Positions 49,629 through 59,399 are shown, counted from the first letter of the stretch. The stretch: DNA of 64,000 nucleotides from an uncultured Solirubrobacterales bacterium (GCA_937128795.1 CAKZMQ010000001.1:310001-374000); one strand, 5' to 3'. Notes: generated by a model not told the origin, from the letters alone. A program made the numbers and translations.

Positions 49629-50570
49629 CCGCGCCGACGCGTCTTCATTTGCCGGTGGTCCAATACTGCCGATCGCAGTAAGAGTCGCTCTGTTCTGGGC
49701 GCAGACGCGCTGGGCCTCTGCCAGGGACTCACCGGGCAGCGCGACGAGCAACTCGTACTCCTCGCCGCTGGCTGCGGCAAGCGTCGTCGGGTCACGCCCC
49801 AGTCGGTCCGCGAATTCAGCCGCCGCGGGGTCGATCGGCAACCGCGCAAGCTCGATCTCGACGTCGTGGCCCGAAGCTCGCGCGAGGTTGTCTGCGTCGC
49901 GTGCGACTCCGTCAGAGACGTCAAGCATCGCGCTGATGTCCAGTCCGGCCAGCGCGCGTCCGAGCTCGATCTGCGGTGTCGGCGCCAACTGTCGTGCTGT
50001 CAACCGCTGGCGTAGCTGGGCGGGCACGGTCGGCGGGTCGTCGGCCGCGAGCAGCTCGATCGCTGCGGCCGAGGCGCCGAGCGTTCCTGTAACGGCGACT
50101 ATGTCGCCCTGCGTCGCGCCGGCGCGCGTGATCACATCGTCAAATCGGTCTGCGTAGCCGACGACGGTGACGCTGAGCCACAGCACCGGGGACTCAGTGA
50201 GGTCGCCGCCGCCAACGACGGCATTCGCCTGCTCGGCGGCCTCGGCTATTCCGGCAGCGAGTTCGACGAATTCATCGCCGTCCACATCGGCAGGAATACC
50301 TGCGGCTACGTACACCTCGGCGGCAAGTGTGCCCATCGCAGCAAGATCGGACAGGGCCGCTGCCGTTGCCTTTCGCCCGATCGCTCGCGGGGGATACGTC
50401 TTCCGAAGAAAATGCACACCTTCGACAACGGCATCGACCGAGGTGACGATGTATTCGCCGCCGCTGCGCACAACGGCCGCGTCGTCACCGATTGCCAGCG
50501 ACGATGCCGGTCGTTGCCTGCCGAAGAGGGCTGCGAGCTGGTCGATGCGGTCTGTTTCGCTGGCGGCCAT
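49575..50570 (-). CDS. thiL: Thiamine-monophosphate kinase
   Basis: The 331-residue AIR-synthase-fold kinase has IGDDAAVV and DAVVEGVHFLRKTYPPRAIGRKA near the N-terminus. GGGDLTESP, the glycine-rich VTGTLG and MLDVSDGVARDADNLARAS follow. It phosphorylates thiamine monophosphate to the diphosphate cofactor. The ATG at 50570 follows a -10-like TAGCGT by 9 nt; a GTG at 50579 is possible. It lies 42 bp after the GT-C gene on the same strand. Confidence 0.93.
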   Translation of the reverse strand: MAASETDRIDQLAALFGRQRPASSLAIGDDAAVVRSGGEYIVTSVDAVVEGVHFLRKTYPPRAIGRKATAAALSDLAAMGTLAAEVYVAAGIPADVDGDEFVELAAGIAEAAEQANAVVGGGDLTESPVLWLSVTVVGYADRFDDVITRAGATQGDIVAVTGTLGASAAAIELLAADDPPTVPAQLRQRLTARQLAPTPQIELGRALAGLDISAMLDVSDGVARDADNLARASGHDVEIELARLPIDPAAAEFADRLGRDPTTLAAASGEEYELLVALPGESLAEAQRVCAQNRATLTAIGSIGPPANEDASARLLDSDGRVVVVSGFEHF

Positions 50571-50579
50571 CGGCGTCAC

Positions 50580-50585
50580 ACGCTA
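50580..50585 (-). promoter_or_regulatory. thiL -10-like box TAGCGT
   Basis: On the minus strand TAGCGT is 9 nt before the ATG at 50570 and directly touches the GTG alternative. It is a weaker member of the leaderless set. Confidence 0.3.
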
Positions 50586-50612
50586 CTCGTCGCTGTGCAG
50601 GATCGATCCCCG

Positions 50613-51947
50613 CTAGAACGGAATCGTGATCGCCATCGTGTAGCCGGCGAAGACAACGGTCGCGATCGTCAAAGCACGATTGCGCGCGAGAGCGGTGAAG
50701 GGCAGTAGCCAAAGCAGGTACCAGGGCACGAGCCAGGCCGAAGCAACCAGCACGCCGAGTGTCGCCCAACCAGCGTTCGCGATCCAGGTGTCCGGCAGTC
50801 GGAAACTGCGCCAAAGCAGGTAGATCACCAGCGCCACCAAGAGCAGCAGAAGCACGCCGCGAACGACGTCGGTCGTCGCGGCTCGGTCGACGCCGCCAAA
50901 CAGCCAATCGATGCCGTCCACCGTCTTGTGCGGAATCGAGTATCTACTCGATCGATCTTGGTTCGACGAAATCAAATTGATTGCGCCGACCGCGTCGCTG
51001 CCGAACGCGACCAGCGCCGTCAGCAACGTGAGTGCGGCTCCGGCTGCCATTCCGAGGAACATCCTCGACCGCTCACGGGCCGCAACAAGCATGAACGGCA
51101 GGGGCACGGCCGCGGAGGCCTTCACGCCGATCGCCAACGACGAGACGAATCCGCCGGTACCGGCGCGCGCGGCGCCAAACACCCCAAGGGAAACCGCGAT
51201 TCCGGCGAAGACGATCAGCATCACCATCGCTTCGTTGTGCGCGCCTCCGACGACGTGCACGAGCGTCGCCGGGCAGAGACCGATGATTGCCACTGCGCGG
51301 CGCGGTTCGACATCGATCTTCGCGGCGATCCGACCGACCAGATAGATCAAAGCGAGACTGGCGGCCATCGCCAGCGACTTGAGCACCCAGAACGCCGAGG
51401 CAACCGGCAACCACGCGAGCGGATACGTCAACAGTGCAAAAAACGGCCCGTAAACGTTGACGGCATCCTTCGATCCGGCGAATCCGAAGACGGGATCCTG
51501 CGGGATGTCAAACGGTCTGTAGGCGTAGGGGTTGAGCTCGTGCACCACACCAAGTCGCGCGTAGGCGATGTAGCTGAAGACGTCTTGCGAGAGCAGCGGC
51601 GGCGCAAGTAAAAAGACGACATGTAGTCCGATCACTGCGGTCCAGACAAGCCGCAGCGTGAGGGCCTGCGCCTGCCAGACGAGTCCGGCGTACAGAAGCA
51701 TCGCCAGCATCAGAACGCCGTAGTAGATCCAGCCGGCGTCGGAGCTTGCCAGCGACTGCGCACCGGCGAAACGGAACACGCCGAGCAGCCAGTCCGGCGA
51801 ACCACCGACCGTCGCGAGCACGATCTGCGATTGCGCGACCGCAGGCGCGGCGGCGAGCCAAAGTGAGACGAGCGCGAAAGCTGCCAGCAGTATTCGCGGG
51901 CCCCACGACCGTGCGGGGGAGAGCGTCGCGCGTGCCGCGGTCTCCAC
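50613..51947 (-). CDS. GT-C type polyprenyl-phosphate-mannose-dependent mannosyltransferase-like membrane protein
   Basis: The 444-residue protein has about 11 transmembrane helices. A GT-C signature region follows the third, with LLSQDVFSYIAYARLGVVHELNPY carrying the acidic catalytic pair. AHNEAMVMLIVFAGIAV and SAWLVPWYLLWLLPF are typical of MptA/MptB and GT87 enzymes. These use lipid-linked sugar for cell-envelope glycans. It overlaps the PBP stop by one base (TAGTG). Confidence 0.8.
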   Translation of the reverse strand: METAARATLSPARSWGPRILLAAFALVSLWLAAAPAVAQSQIVLATVGGSPDWLLGVFRFAGAQSLASSDAGWIYYGVLMLAMLLYAGLVWQAQALTLRLVWTAVIGLHVVFLLAPPLLSQDVFSYIAYARLGVVHELNPYAYRPFDIPQDPVFGFAGSKDAVNVYGPFFALLTYPLAWLPVASAFWVLKSLAMAASLALIYLVGRIAAKIDVEPRRAVAIIGLCPATLVHVVGGAHNEAMVMLIVFAGIAVSLGVFGAARAGTGGFVSSLAIGVKASAAVPLPFMLVAARERSRMFLGMAAGAALTLLTALVAFGSDAVGAINLISSNQDRSSRYSIPHKTVDGIDWLFGGVDRAATTDVVRGVLLLLLVALVIYLLWRSFRLPDTWIANAGWATLGVLVASAWLVPWYLLWLLPFTALARNRALTIATVVFAGYTMAITIPF

Positions 51948-54073
51948 TAAGCGGCCGGGGCGCCGCCGTCAGGCGATGCCGGTGGAGCGGGTTCCGGGGC
52001 GGGCTCGGGCTCGGGCTCGGCGGGCGTCTTCTTGGTTTCCTTCTTTTTGTCCTTTGATTCCTTCTTCTTTTCCTTCTTCTTGCCCTCTGTGTACTCCTCG
52101 TCGTCGGCCTTGTGCTTGGCACCGTCCCGCTTGCCCTGGGATGCATACTTGCCCTGGAACGCCTTGCCCTCGAAGGGCGTTGTCGGCTCAGGGAAGTCCT
52201 TGCACTTGTTGCCGACCGCCTTGCCCATGAACTTTCCCCAGATCGTCGTCGGCAGCGATCCGCCGTTGACGGATCCAACGCCGGGGACGTTCGTCATCGG
52301 TCGCTGGGCATCGGGGTAGCCAACCCAGACTGCGGTCGAAAGGCCCAACGTGTAACCGACGAACCATGCGTCGCGAAAGCTGTCGGTCGTGCCGGTCTTG
52401 CCGGCGGCCGGGCAGGTGAAGTAGGCACGTGAACCGGTGCCGGTGCCGCCCACGACGTTCTGCTGGAGGATCTTTGTCGCCTCGTATGCCTCGCCGTCGG
52501 TGAAGACACGCTTGTGCACCGGTTTGGTGACCACGTCTTCCTTGTCACCGGGAAACACGACGCGGTTGATCACTTCCTGCCGCGGGCGTACGCCACCCGC
52601 TGCGATCGTTGCGTACGCACGGCTCATCTCAAGTGGAGAGACTCCGCGCTCCAAGCCGCCGAGACCTTCGGCGGGGTAGCCGTTGAGCTTCGAACGAATA
52701 CCCATGTCGCGGGCGGTCTGCTTGACGTTTTTCGGCCCGACGTCGAGGTCGAGCTGGATGTAGACGGAGTTGTCGGAACTGAGCGTCGCGCGAACGAGAT
52801 TGATCGTTCCGTTGTAGTTGTTCGAATAGGTCTTGACCTTGATCGGGCCGTAGGGAGTGTCCTTCAGATCGATTGGATGTGAGCTGTACGTCGTCGAGGT
52901 GGGGCTGATGCCCTGGCGCAACGCGGTCATCAGCACCATCGTCTTGAACGCGGAACCGGGTTGACGCGAACCCTGGGCCGCCAGGTTGAACTGACTCTGG
53001 CCGTAGCCACCGCTGCTGGCCATTGCTTTGACGTAGCCGGTCTTCGGGTCGGTGGCGACCACGGCGCTGCTCGGCGGGTCGGCCATGTTCAGCGTGGAAT
53101 TGATCGCGTCGCGCGCGTACTGCTGAGCTTTTCGATCGATCGTCGTGTAGATCTTCAAGCCACCGCGGCGCACGGTGTTGATTCCGTACTTGTCGATCAG
53201 CCGCTGCTTGACGTAGTCGAAGAAGTAGGGCTCGCGAATCTTCGTGTAGCGCGTGCCGCGTTTGACGCGGAGCGGGGATGCGATCGCATCCTTCATTTCG
53301 CTCTGTGTGATGTAGCCGTGCTCACCCATCTTTGCGAGCACTTCGTTGCGACGCGCGACCGCGGCCTGCGGATTGAGGAACGGGTTGTAATCCGTCGGTG
53401 CCTGCGGCAGTCCGGCCAGCAGGGCGCTTTCTGAGAGGTCGAGATCCTTCGCGTTCTTGGCGAAGAACGTCTGCGCTGCTGCCTGCACGCCCATCGCCGA
53501 CTGGCCGCCCACCGTGCCGTAGGGCGCGGAGTTGAGGTACTGATCGAGAATCCACTTCTTCGACCGTTCACTCTCGAGTTCGCTGGCCAGCTTCGCTTCG
53601 CGAATTTTACGTTTGTAGTCGCGCTTGGGCTGGTCGATGTAGAGATTGCGGACCAGCTGCATCGTGATCGTCGAACCACCTTGGACGGTCTTGCCGCTGC
53701 TGGCGTTGCGTACTGCGGCGCGCACGATCGCGCTGTAATCGACGCCGCTGTGCTTGTAGAAGCGCTCGTCCTCGATTGCGATCGTCGCGTCCTTCATGTC
53801 CTGCGGAATACGCGTCCAGGGAACCGGCGTGCTGATCTCGTCGGACTGGATGTAGCCCAGCAGCGAACCGTTGGAGGCGTAGACCGAAGAAGTCAGACCA
53901 CGGTTGACCGGCTTGCCCAGCGGCGGCGCGCTCGCGGCAATCGCGATCACGTATCCGAGGCCGGAAAACCCGGCAATGGCTCCGAGCACGAACAGCACGA
54001 CGGTGCCGATCGCAATCGGTCCGTGGCGATTTCCGCGCCGCTTACGGCGCTTGCGTCTTTCTCGTGCAGTCAT
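51947..54073 (-). CDS. Class A penicillin-binding protein (PBP1A family)
   Basis: The 708-residue peptidoglycan synthase has an N-terminal membrane helix (about 18-48). A GT51 domain follows with EDERFYKHSGVD and the GGSTITMQLVRNLY motif. The transpeptidase domain has SxxK in GSAFKTM, SxN in SDNS and KTGTTDSF. The tail of about 90 residues is Lys/Glu- then Pro-rich (EGKKKEKKKESKDKKKE). It polymerises and crosslinks glycan outside the membrane. Confidence 0.95.
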   Translation of the reverse strand: MTARERRKRRKRRGNRHGPIAIGTVVLFVLGAIAGFSGLGYVIAIAASAPPLGKPVNRGLTSSVYASNGSLLGYIQSDEISTPVPWTRIPQDMKDATIAIEDERFYKHSGVDYSAIVRAAVRNASSGKTVQGGSTITMQLVRNLYIDQPKRDYKRKIREAKLASELESERSKKWILDQYLNSAPYGTVGGQSAMGVQAAAQTFFAKNAKDLDLSESALLAGLPQAPTDYNPFLNPQAAVARRNEVLAKMGEHGYITQSEMKDAIASPLRVKRGTRYTKIREPYFFDYVKQRLIDKYGINTVRRGGLKIYTTIDRKAQQYARDAINSTLNMADPPSSAVVATDPKTGYVKAMASSGGYGQSQFNLAAQGSRQPGSAFKTMVLMTALRQGISPTSTTYSSHPIDLKDTPYGPIKVKTYSNNYNGTINLVRATLSSDNSVYIQLDLDVGPKNVKQTARDMGIRSKLNGYPAEGLGGLERGVSPLEMSRAYATIAAGGVRPRQEVINRVVFPGDKEDVVTKPVHKRVFTDGEAYEATKILQQNVVGGTGTGSRAYFTCPAAGKTGTTDSFRDAWFVGYTLGLSTAVWVGYPDAQRPMTNVPGVGSVNGGSLPTTIWGKFMGKAVGNKCKDFPEPTTPFEGKAFQGKYASQGKRDGAKHKADDEEYTEGKKKEKKKESKDKKKETKKTPAEPEPEPAPEPAPPASPDGGAPAA

Positions 54074-54204
54074 GCTGATGCTCTGGGTATGACGTTCGCT
54101 GGGTCAGGCCTGTGCCCTGCCGCTGGCGCGCTCGTCGACCGCCGGTTGGCGTTAACAACACAGCGGACGGCCACTTGGATGCGGGGTTGTCCCGGGGGCG
54201 AGGC

Positions 54205-54975
54205 CTACTGAGGTACTGGGTCGAGGATACCTGCGTCGCTCAAAATCGCGACCACCTGCTCCCGGGTGGCGAATCGGATCGCTGCCTCGCGTTGTGCGGC
54301 TGCGGCAAAACCGATCTTCAGCTGGACGCGGTCGACCTCGCAGTCGCCGATGTTCACAGTTGATTCCTCGAGTCGATCGCGCAGCAATGCCAGTGCATCG
54401 CTTGCGCGATGTGGGTGCACCCAGACAGCCGCATCGGCCTCAACGGTGCCACCGGTGATCGTCAAGTTCTGCAACGGCGTGGTGGCAATCACGTCGTTTG
54501 GCACCACCAGTCGATGGCCCGATGGCAGGCGCACGAGTGTGTAGGAAAGCGTGATGTCCTCGACCCGTCCCCGCTGGCCCTGCCACTCGATCACGTCGCC
54601 GACGCGAAACGGCTGAACCGTCGAAATCATCATCCCGGCAACGGCGTTCGCGATCACCGAACGCGACGCCATTCCGACGGCGACGCCAATCACGGCGCTG
54701 GATGCCAGCAATGTCGTTGCCGCCGGGCGCAGCACGTCGACCTGGATCAGAGCTACGGCGACACCGATCGCGATCATCGTCAATGCGATCAGACGGCGAA
54801 CCAAACGCAACCTCGTGACCGTCGATTGCGACAGTGGCTCGTTGGCGATTCGCGCCGTCACCCGTCGAGCGCTGCGGGTCAGAAGTCTGTCGACCAACTT
54901 GGCGAGACCGATCGTCACGACGATGATCGCGATTGCGCCAATCCACTCGGAGTTGTCCTTGAGAAATTCGCTCAT
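54205..54975 (-). CDS. Small mechanosensitive channel (MscS family)
   Basis: The 256-residue protein has helices at about 10-27, 60-82 and 85-115. The pore-lining third helix is AATTLLASSAVIGVAVGMASRS with the Gly/Ala pattern of MscS. The beta domain carries QPFRVGDVIEWQGQRGRVEDITL and VPNDVIATTPLQN. It releases solutes on hypo-osmotic shock. The length is near the small-MscS standard. It is divergent from the CPBP gene. Confidence 0.92.
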   Translation of the reverse strand: MSEFLKDNSEWIGAIAIIVVTIGLAKLVDRLLTRSARRVTARIANEPLSQSTVTRLRLVRRLIALTMIAIGVAVALIQVDVLRPAATTLLASSAVIGVAVGMASRSVIANAVAGMMISTVQPFRVGDVIEWQGQRGRVEDITLSYTLVRLPSGHRLVVPNDVIATTPLQNLTITGGTVEADAAVWVHPHRASDALALLRDRLEESTVNIGDCEVDRVQLKIGFAAAAQREAAIRFATREQVVAILSDAGILDPVPQ

Positions 54976-55036
54976 TCGGAGGGCTTTGGGATGTCAGTTG
55001 GCAGGTTCGCCGGTCGGTGTGGCCACAATATGCCCC

Positions 55037-55987
55037 GTGTCCGACGATCTGACTCATCCACCTGTGGCAAAAACCGGTGCCGACGCCTGGCCTTGGTACT
55101 ACTCGCTGACCGCGTTCATCGCCGGATTTGTCGTCGCGCAGGTCTTTATCGTCTTTCTGTTTGCCGTCTGGGCGATCGCCGGCGGCGACGCCGAGAACGA
55201 CACCTGGTTCACGGTGATCGCCTCGGCGATCAACTCGATCGTGTTCGTCGGCGCGGCTGTGTTCATCGCGCGGCTTTCCGGCCCGGTGACGGCACGTGAT
55301 TTCGGCCTGGTGCGCGCGCCGTTCGGTCAGGCGTTGGGCAAATCAATCGCGATCATGGTCGGCTACTTCATTCTGCTGGCTATCTACAACCAGCTCGTCA
55401 ACCTCACGCCGGATGACGCGCCGGAAGAGCTCGGGGCAAACGCTGGAATCCTCGGGATGTTTGCCTTCGCGGTCCTGGTCGCAGTCGTGGCGCCGATCGC
55501 CGAGGAGATCTTCTATCGAGGAATGGTGTTTCGTGCTCTTGCAAATGGCGCGGGCGTATGGCTTGCCGCGATCATCTCCGGCGTACTTTTCGGCGCGGTG
55601 CACATCAACTCGCTCGATGGCGATCGGCTCCTGCAGGTCGTGCCACTCGGCCTGCTCGGCATTCTCTTCGCGATCCTCTATGTATGGGCCGGGACGTTGT
55701 TCGCTCCGATCGCGCTACACGCCACCAATAACGCCCTCGCCGTGCTCGTCTACGCGGAGCGCCAGGACTCGTCGTTCGGCATGGCCCTGTCGGGGGTGCT
55801 CTGGTTGCTGATGATGGTGGCCTGCACCATCGGGTGGCGACTCACCGATCGTGATCGGGGCGGAGCGCCGCCGACCCTACCGCCGGTGTCCCCACCCGCA
55901 GGAGTTCAGCAGACGCCGTACGTCCATCCATCGAGCGCGCCGAGCCAGTCGTTCCTCAGCAATCCCGAACGTCCGGAAGGCCAGTGA
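55037..55987 (+). CDS. CPBP-family intramembrane protease
   Basis: The 316-residue protein has about seven helices. The CPBP glutamate motif lies in PIAEEIFYRGMVFRAL (EE-x3-R) and the second motif in SGVLFGAVHINSLDG with a histidine. ALHATNNALAV supplies the third His/Asn. Such enzymes cleave membrane substrates or prenylated proteins. The tail of about 50 residues is Pro/Ser-rich. The GTG at 55037 is chosen; a -10-like AATATG is close upstream. Confidence 0.88.
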   Translation: MSDDLTHPPVAKTGADAWPWYYSLTAFIAGFVVAQVFIVFLFAVWAIAGGDAENDTWFTVIASAINSIVFVGAAVFIARLSGPVTARDFGLVRAPFGQALGKSIAIMVGYFILLAIYNQLVNLTPDDAPEELGANAGILGMFAFAVLVAVVAPIAEEIFYRGMVFRALANGAGVWLAAIISGVLFGAVHINSLDGDRLLQVVPLGLLGILFAILYVWAGTLFAPIALHATNNALAVLVYAERQDSSFGMALSGVLWLLMMVACTIGWRLTDRDRGGAPPTLPPVSPPAGVQQTPYVHPSSAPSQSFLSNPERPEGQ

Positions 55988-56055
55988 TCGGCGCTTCAAG
56001 CGCGTGCCGTCGCGCGCGCGTCCAGACCCTGCACCCCGGCCGCCCCGCCGTGGAA

Positions 56056-56061
56056 TATCCT
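56056..56061 (+). promoter_or_regulatory. L,D-transpeptidase gene -10 box TATCCT
   Basis: TATCCT is followed by 8 nt and the ATG at 56070, predicting a leaderless mRNA. Confidence 0.5.
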
Positions 56062-56069
56062 TAACCCAG

Positions 56070-57158
56070 ATGAGCGACAACGCCCAAGCCACAAATATCT
56101 CACGCGCGGCACCGACCGCGCTTTTCGTTCTTCTGACCGGCTTGTTCCTGCTGTCGTTCGGCGGCGGATCATCCCGCGCCGATGGTGGCGAGATTCCCGG
56201 GGCGACCTCGGCCACTGGCGCGACTGCTGCAGTCGCGGACGCATCGTCAGTGGATGCCGCGGCGAAGAAACGCGCGTACGCCGGCCCGCCGCGATTCACG
56301 CTCGCCGCCAAGGGTTCGCATCGCTACCGCGGACGCAACTACATTCTGCCGCGCACGCTGCTCGAGATTCGCGGCACCGTCGGCGCCGATCTCGACGGCC
56401 AGATTGTCACGCTGTTGATCAACCGCAACGGCCGCAAAATAAAGTCAGACCGAGTGCGACTGACAACCCGGGGCGGCAAATCGAGCTTCCGCGTGCGATT
56501 CCGTGCCAAGAAAAAAGGCAAGCACGTCTTCAGAGTCTCGCTCACAGACGCCCAACAGGCGCTCGCAAACGCCGGTAGCGGCGTCGGGGTCACAGCGGTC
56601 CGCACGAACATTCGACGCGGCCAATCGGGCGTTGCGATTCGGGTTTTCCAGCAACGCCTCGCTGCCCTCAAGTACGTGGTGCCGACCAACGGCAAGTACG
56701 ACGCCGCGACCGCGCGCGCCTTCATGGCCTTCCGCAAGAACAACTTCATGTCGCGCAGAGAATCCGCCGGAAAGGCAGTTGCGAAGAAACTCGCGGCGGG
56801 CAAGGGGGGCTTCAAGCTGCGCCATCCAAAGGCCGGTCGCCACGTCGAGGTCAGCATCAAGCGCCAGGTGATGGTGTTCGCAGACAAGGGCAGGGTTCTG
56901 CGGATCTACCACGTCTCGACCGGCGCGCCGTCAACTCCAACGATCCGCGGTACCTATCGCGTCTACCGCAAGGACTTCGGCACCAACGCCAAGGGCATGG
57001 TGCACAGCGCGTACTTCATTCGCGGATATGCAATCCACGGCTTTGCCTCAGTACCGAACTTCAACGCCAGCCATGGCTGTGTGCGCGTCCCGATTCCCAA
57101 CGCCGTGTCGATCTTCAATTGGATCAACATGGGCACGCGGATCGACACCTACTACTAG
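56070..57158 (+). CDS. L,D-transpeptidase (YkuD) with a PG-binding domain
   Basis: The 362-residue secreted enzyme has an N-terminal membrane anchor or signal (ALFVLLTGLFLLSFGGG). A beta-rich region follows at about 75-170. The peptidoglycan-binding_1 domain lies near 188-240 (IRRGQSGVAIRVFQQRLAAL). The YkuD domain is at about 250-360 with the catalytic HGF...SHGCVRVP; the cysteine is in SHGC. It makes 3-3 crosslinks in peptidoglycan. It starts 8 nt after its -10 box. Confidence 0.93.
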   Translation: MSDNAQATNISRAAPTALFVLLTGLFLLSFGGGSSRADGGEIPGATSATGATAAVADASSVDAAAKKRAYAGPPRFTLAAKGSHRYRGRNYILPRTLLEIRGTVGADLDGQIVTLLINRNGRKIKSDRVRLTTRGGKSSFRVRFRAKKKGKHVFRVSLTDAQQALANAGSGVGVTAVRTNIRRGQSGVAIRVFQQRLAALKYVVPTNGKYDAATARAFMAFRKNNFMSRRESAGKAVAKKLAAGKGGFKLRHPKAGRHVEVSIKRQVMVFADKGRVLRIYHVSTGAPSTPTIRGTYRVYRKDFGTNAKGMVHSAYFIRGYAIHGFASVPNFNASHGCVRVPIPNAVSIFNWINMGTRIDTYY

Positions 57159-57164
57159 ACGAAC

Positions 57165-57533
57165 ATGCCGCGCGTCGAACGCAGCTTTTTGATCGGCAGC
57201 CTCTTCGGTCCGCTGATCGTGTTGGCGATCGTGGGCATCGACGTCTTTCTGGCGGTTACGTGGTCGCTCGGACTCGCCTCGGTCGACTCGGAGTTCTTTT
57301 CTTTCTGTGCGTCGTTTGACCTGACGTTCGAACTGCTGGTCTCGGGAGTTCCTGGAGTGGCCGCCGTTGGGTTGCTCACCTGGTTCATCGTGAAGCAGAT
57401 GAACGAGCGCCGGTCGGCCGACGCTCAGCTCTCACCGCGCGCTGCAGTGACTGGCGCGCTGGTCAGTGCAGTGCTCGTGCTGACGCTGCTCGTGTCGGGG
57501 GCGACGACGTTCGAGTGCCTCGCCGTCGAGTAG
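57165..57533 (+). CDS. Small multi-pass membrane protein
   Basis: The 122-residue protein has three hydrophobic segments at about 8-32, 53-75 and 95-115. Three Cys stand in FSFCASFD and FECLAVE. No family is recognised. The gene is 6 nt after the L,D-transpeptidase stop, so it may be co-expressed. Confidence 0.68.
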   Translation: MPRVERSFLIGSLFGPLIVLAIVGIDVFLAVTWSLGLASVDSEFFSFCASFDLTFELLVSGVPGVAAVGLLTWFIVKQMNERRSADAQLSPRAAVTGALVSAVLVLTLLVSGATTFECLAVE

Positions 57534-57548
57534 AAGTTCGCGCCGTCG

Positions 57549-57971
57549 CTAGCGGTACCCGGGCGTGAAGCCAGTCACTGAATCGGAGTGGCGCCCGCGA
57601 CCGCTACCGGCCCGCTCAAGCCAATTTGCGCCAAAGCGCAGGCCGAATCCGAAAATGATCACCCCGAAGATCAGCGCAAATCCGCGAATCGTCCATGGCG
57701 ACGGCACTGTCGCCACCTGATGCGCGACGCGCTCGCCGGGCGCGGTGAGCGCGTCGTTGAAGCGATCGAGTTCGAGTCGCCAGCGGGCGGTCCCGTCGCT
57801 GATCATGCGACCGTGCGCATCGCGCGCGATCGTCGTAGGGGTTCCGGAAATTTTTGCCTTCTGTCCGTCTGAAGCGGCGCCGAGTTCGTCCCAGACGAAA
57901 ACGCCGAAGCTGAGGGCAAAGACGGCACATGCAACTGCGGAGATCCAACGGATGAGACTTGGGAGCTTCAC
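57549..57971 (-). CDS. Two-helix membrane protein, hypothetical
   Basis: The 140-residue product has helices near residues 6-26 (LIRWISAVACAVFALSFGVFVW) and 105-122 (WTIRGFALIFGVIIFGFGLRFG). A hydrophilic stretch with DGTARWRLELDRF lies between, so the loop of about 80 residues is probably outside. The GTG at 57971 is chosen. An in-frame ATG at 58208 would add 79 residues whose third-position GC (about 56 percent) looks non-coding, and would overlap the pyrE start. Confidence 0.62.
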   Translation of the reverse strand: MKLPSLIRWISAVACAVFALSFGVFVWDELGAASDGQKAKISGTPTTIARDAHGRMISDGTARWRLELDRFNDALTAPGERVAHQVATVPSPWTIRGFALIFGVIIFGFGLRFGANWLERAGSGRGRHSDSVTGFTPGYR

Positions 57972-58192
57972 TTCCCCAGCCCTGCTTTCTTCGTTTCGCG
58001 CCGATGCGGAATTCGGCTGAATTGCTTGTCCCGTGGAAACCGTCGCGTCGGCTGCCCCGGTTCGGCGAAAATCGAATATCGCCGTTGAATCGATTGTCGC
58101 CGATCTCGACCCCACTTTGAAACCGTTTGGGGCGCCGACCTTAGGTCGATTGGCCACCGGTTGAGTTTCCGAAATCGCGTCCAGATTGCCGT

Positions 58193-58198
58193 TAGGAT
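58193..58198 (+). promoter_or_regulatory. pyrE -10 box TAGGAT, 8 nt before the start
   Basis: TAGGAT is followed by 8 nt and the ATG at 58207. It excludes the upstream ATG at 58186, which lies before the promoter. Confidence 0.5.
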
Positions 58199-58206
58199 GC
58201 TGCGCC

Positions 58207-58758
58207 ATGTCAGCCGCCAAGCAGACTCTGGTCGCCGAACTTCGGGCACACGCTCTCGTGATCGGCGAGGTCGTTCTGACCAGCGGTAAGACTGCCCAGT
58301 ACTACGTCGACGCAAAACGAGCGATCCTGATGCGTCCGGCGTTCATGGCGTTGGGTCAGTTGGTTTCGGAGTTCGCGGACGAGCTCGGTGCCACCGCTGT
58401 GGGCGGAATGACGATGGGCGCGGACCCCGTCGCGTGTTCGGCGCTGGCGGCTGGGTCCGACGCAAAGGCATTCTTCGTGCGCAAGGAACGCAAAGAGCAC
58501 GGTCTGCAGCGGTGGGTCGAAGGTCCGCTGCTCGAGCCCGGCGAGAAGTGCCTGATCGTGGAGGACGTGGTCACCACCGGGGGTTCGACAGTGCAGGCAA
58601 TCCAGCGCGTGGACGCCGAGGGTTTCGAGGTCGTTGGCGTATGCAGCGTTTTGGACCGTTTGGCCGGCGGCGGGGCGGCGATTGCTGCCGTCACAGACGC
58701 TCCGTATCGCCCATTCACCACTATCGATGATGTCCATCCCGACCGGGAAGACCGATAA
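58207..58758 (+). CDS. pyrE: Orotate phosphoribosyltransferase
   Basis: The 183-residue pyrimidine-pathway enzyme has TSGKTAQYYVDAKRAI and GGMTMGADPVACS. The PRPP-binding motif is CLIVEDVVTTGGSTVQAI, and KERKEHGLQRWVEG supplies the catalytic loop. It links orotate to PRPP to form OMP. No other pyr gene is nearby. It is followed after 79 bp by the SCP2-like gene. Confidence 0.94.
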   Translation: MSAAKQTLVAELRAHALVIGEVVLTSGKTAQYYVDAKRAILMRPAFMALGQLVSEFADELGATAVGGMTMGADPVACSALAAGSDAKAFFVRKERKEHGLQRWVEGPLLEPGEKCLIVEDVVTTGGSTVQAIQRVDAEGFEVVGVCSVLDRLAGGGAAIAAVTDAPYRPFTTIDDVHPDREDR

Positions 58759-58837
58759 AGAACACTAAGGGTTCTAACTTTCGGGAGCCCCCGATCCCGC
58801 GTCGCGGGGTCAGACACCGCCGGGACAGCGGTTGCGG

Positions 58838-59257
58838 ATGAGCAGATTCAAATCAAAAAAAGAACTTCGCTTGGTGATCGACGAGGTGATCTCGACGCTA
58901 AGCGATGACGAGGAGATCGGCCCCAAGCTTCGCGAGCTGGGCACGCCGGTTCAGATCACCTTCACCGACTACGAGTTGACGGTCAACATCCGCGCCGGCG
59001 AGAAGCGCGAGCCGAATCTGGTCTGGGCCTGGACCAAACGCGTCAAGTGGAAACCGGTGACGAGTATTGAGGTTTCATCCGGCACCGCAAATCGCTTCAT
59101 GCAGGGACGGCTACGCGTGGCGGCGGCACTCGCGCTGCGCAAGGTCAAGGTCAACGGCAGCCTGACTGCCGGCCTGAAGATCGTTGCCGTGTGCAACCCC
59201 GTCTTCTCGCGCTATCGCGAGCGGATCGAAGAAGAGTTTCCGCACCTCGTCGTCTGA
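58838..59257 (+). CDS. SCP2-like sterol-carrier fold protein
   Basis: The 139-residue protein has the look of an SCP2 domain: LGTPVQITFTDYELTVNI beta-strands, then AWTKRVKWKPVTSIEV, and NRFMQGRLRVAAALALRKVKVNGSL helices. Such domains bind lipids. No enzyme motif is seen. The ATG at 58838 is preferred to the TTG at 58832. It is followed by tRNA-Arg. Confidence 0.72.
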   Translation: MSRFKSKKELRLVIDEVISTLSDDEEIGPKLRELGTPVQITFTDYELTVNIRAGEKREPNLVWAWTKRVKWKPVTSIEVSSGTANRFMQGRLRVAAALALRKVKVNGSLTAGLKIVAVCNPVFSRYRERIEEEFPHLVV

Positions 59258-59291
59258 GCGCCTCGGATGCCAGCGGTAAAGTTGGTTTTCT

Positions 59292-59365
<74 letters not shown>

Positions 59366-59399
59366 TTCGCGGATTCCGACGCCAGTGTTCAAAGTTCAT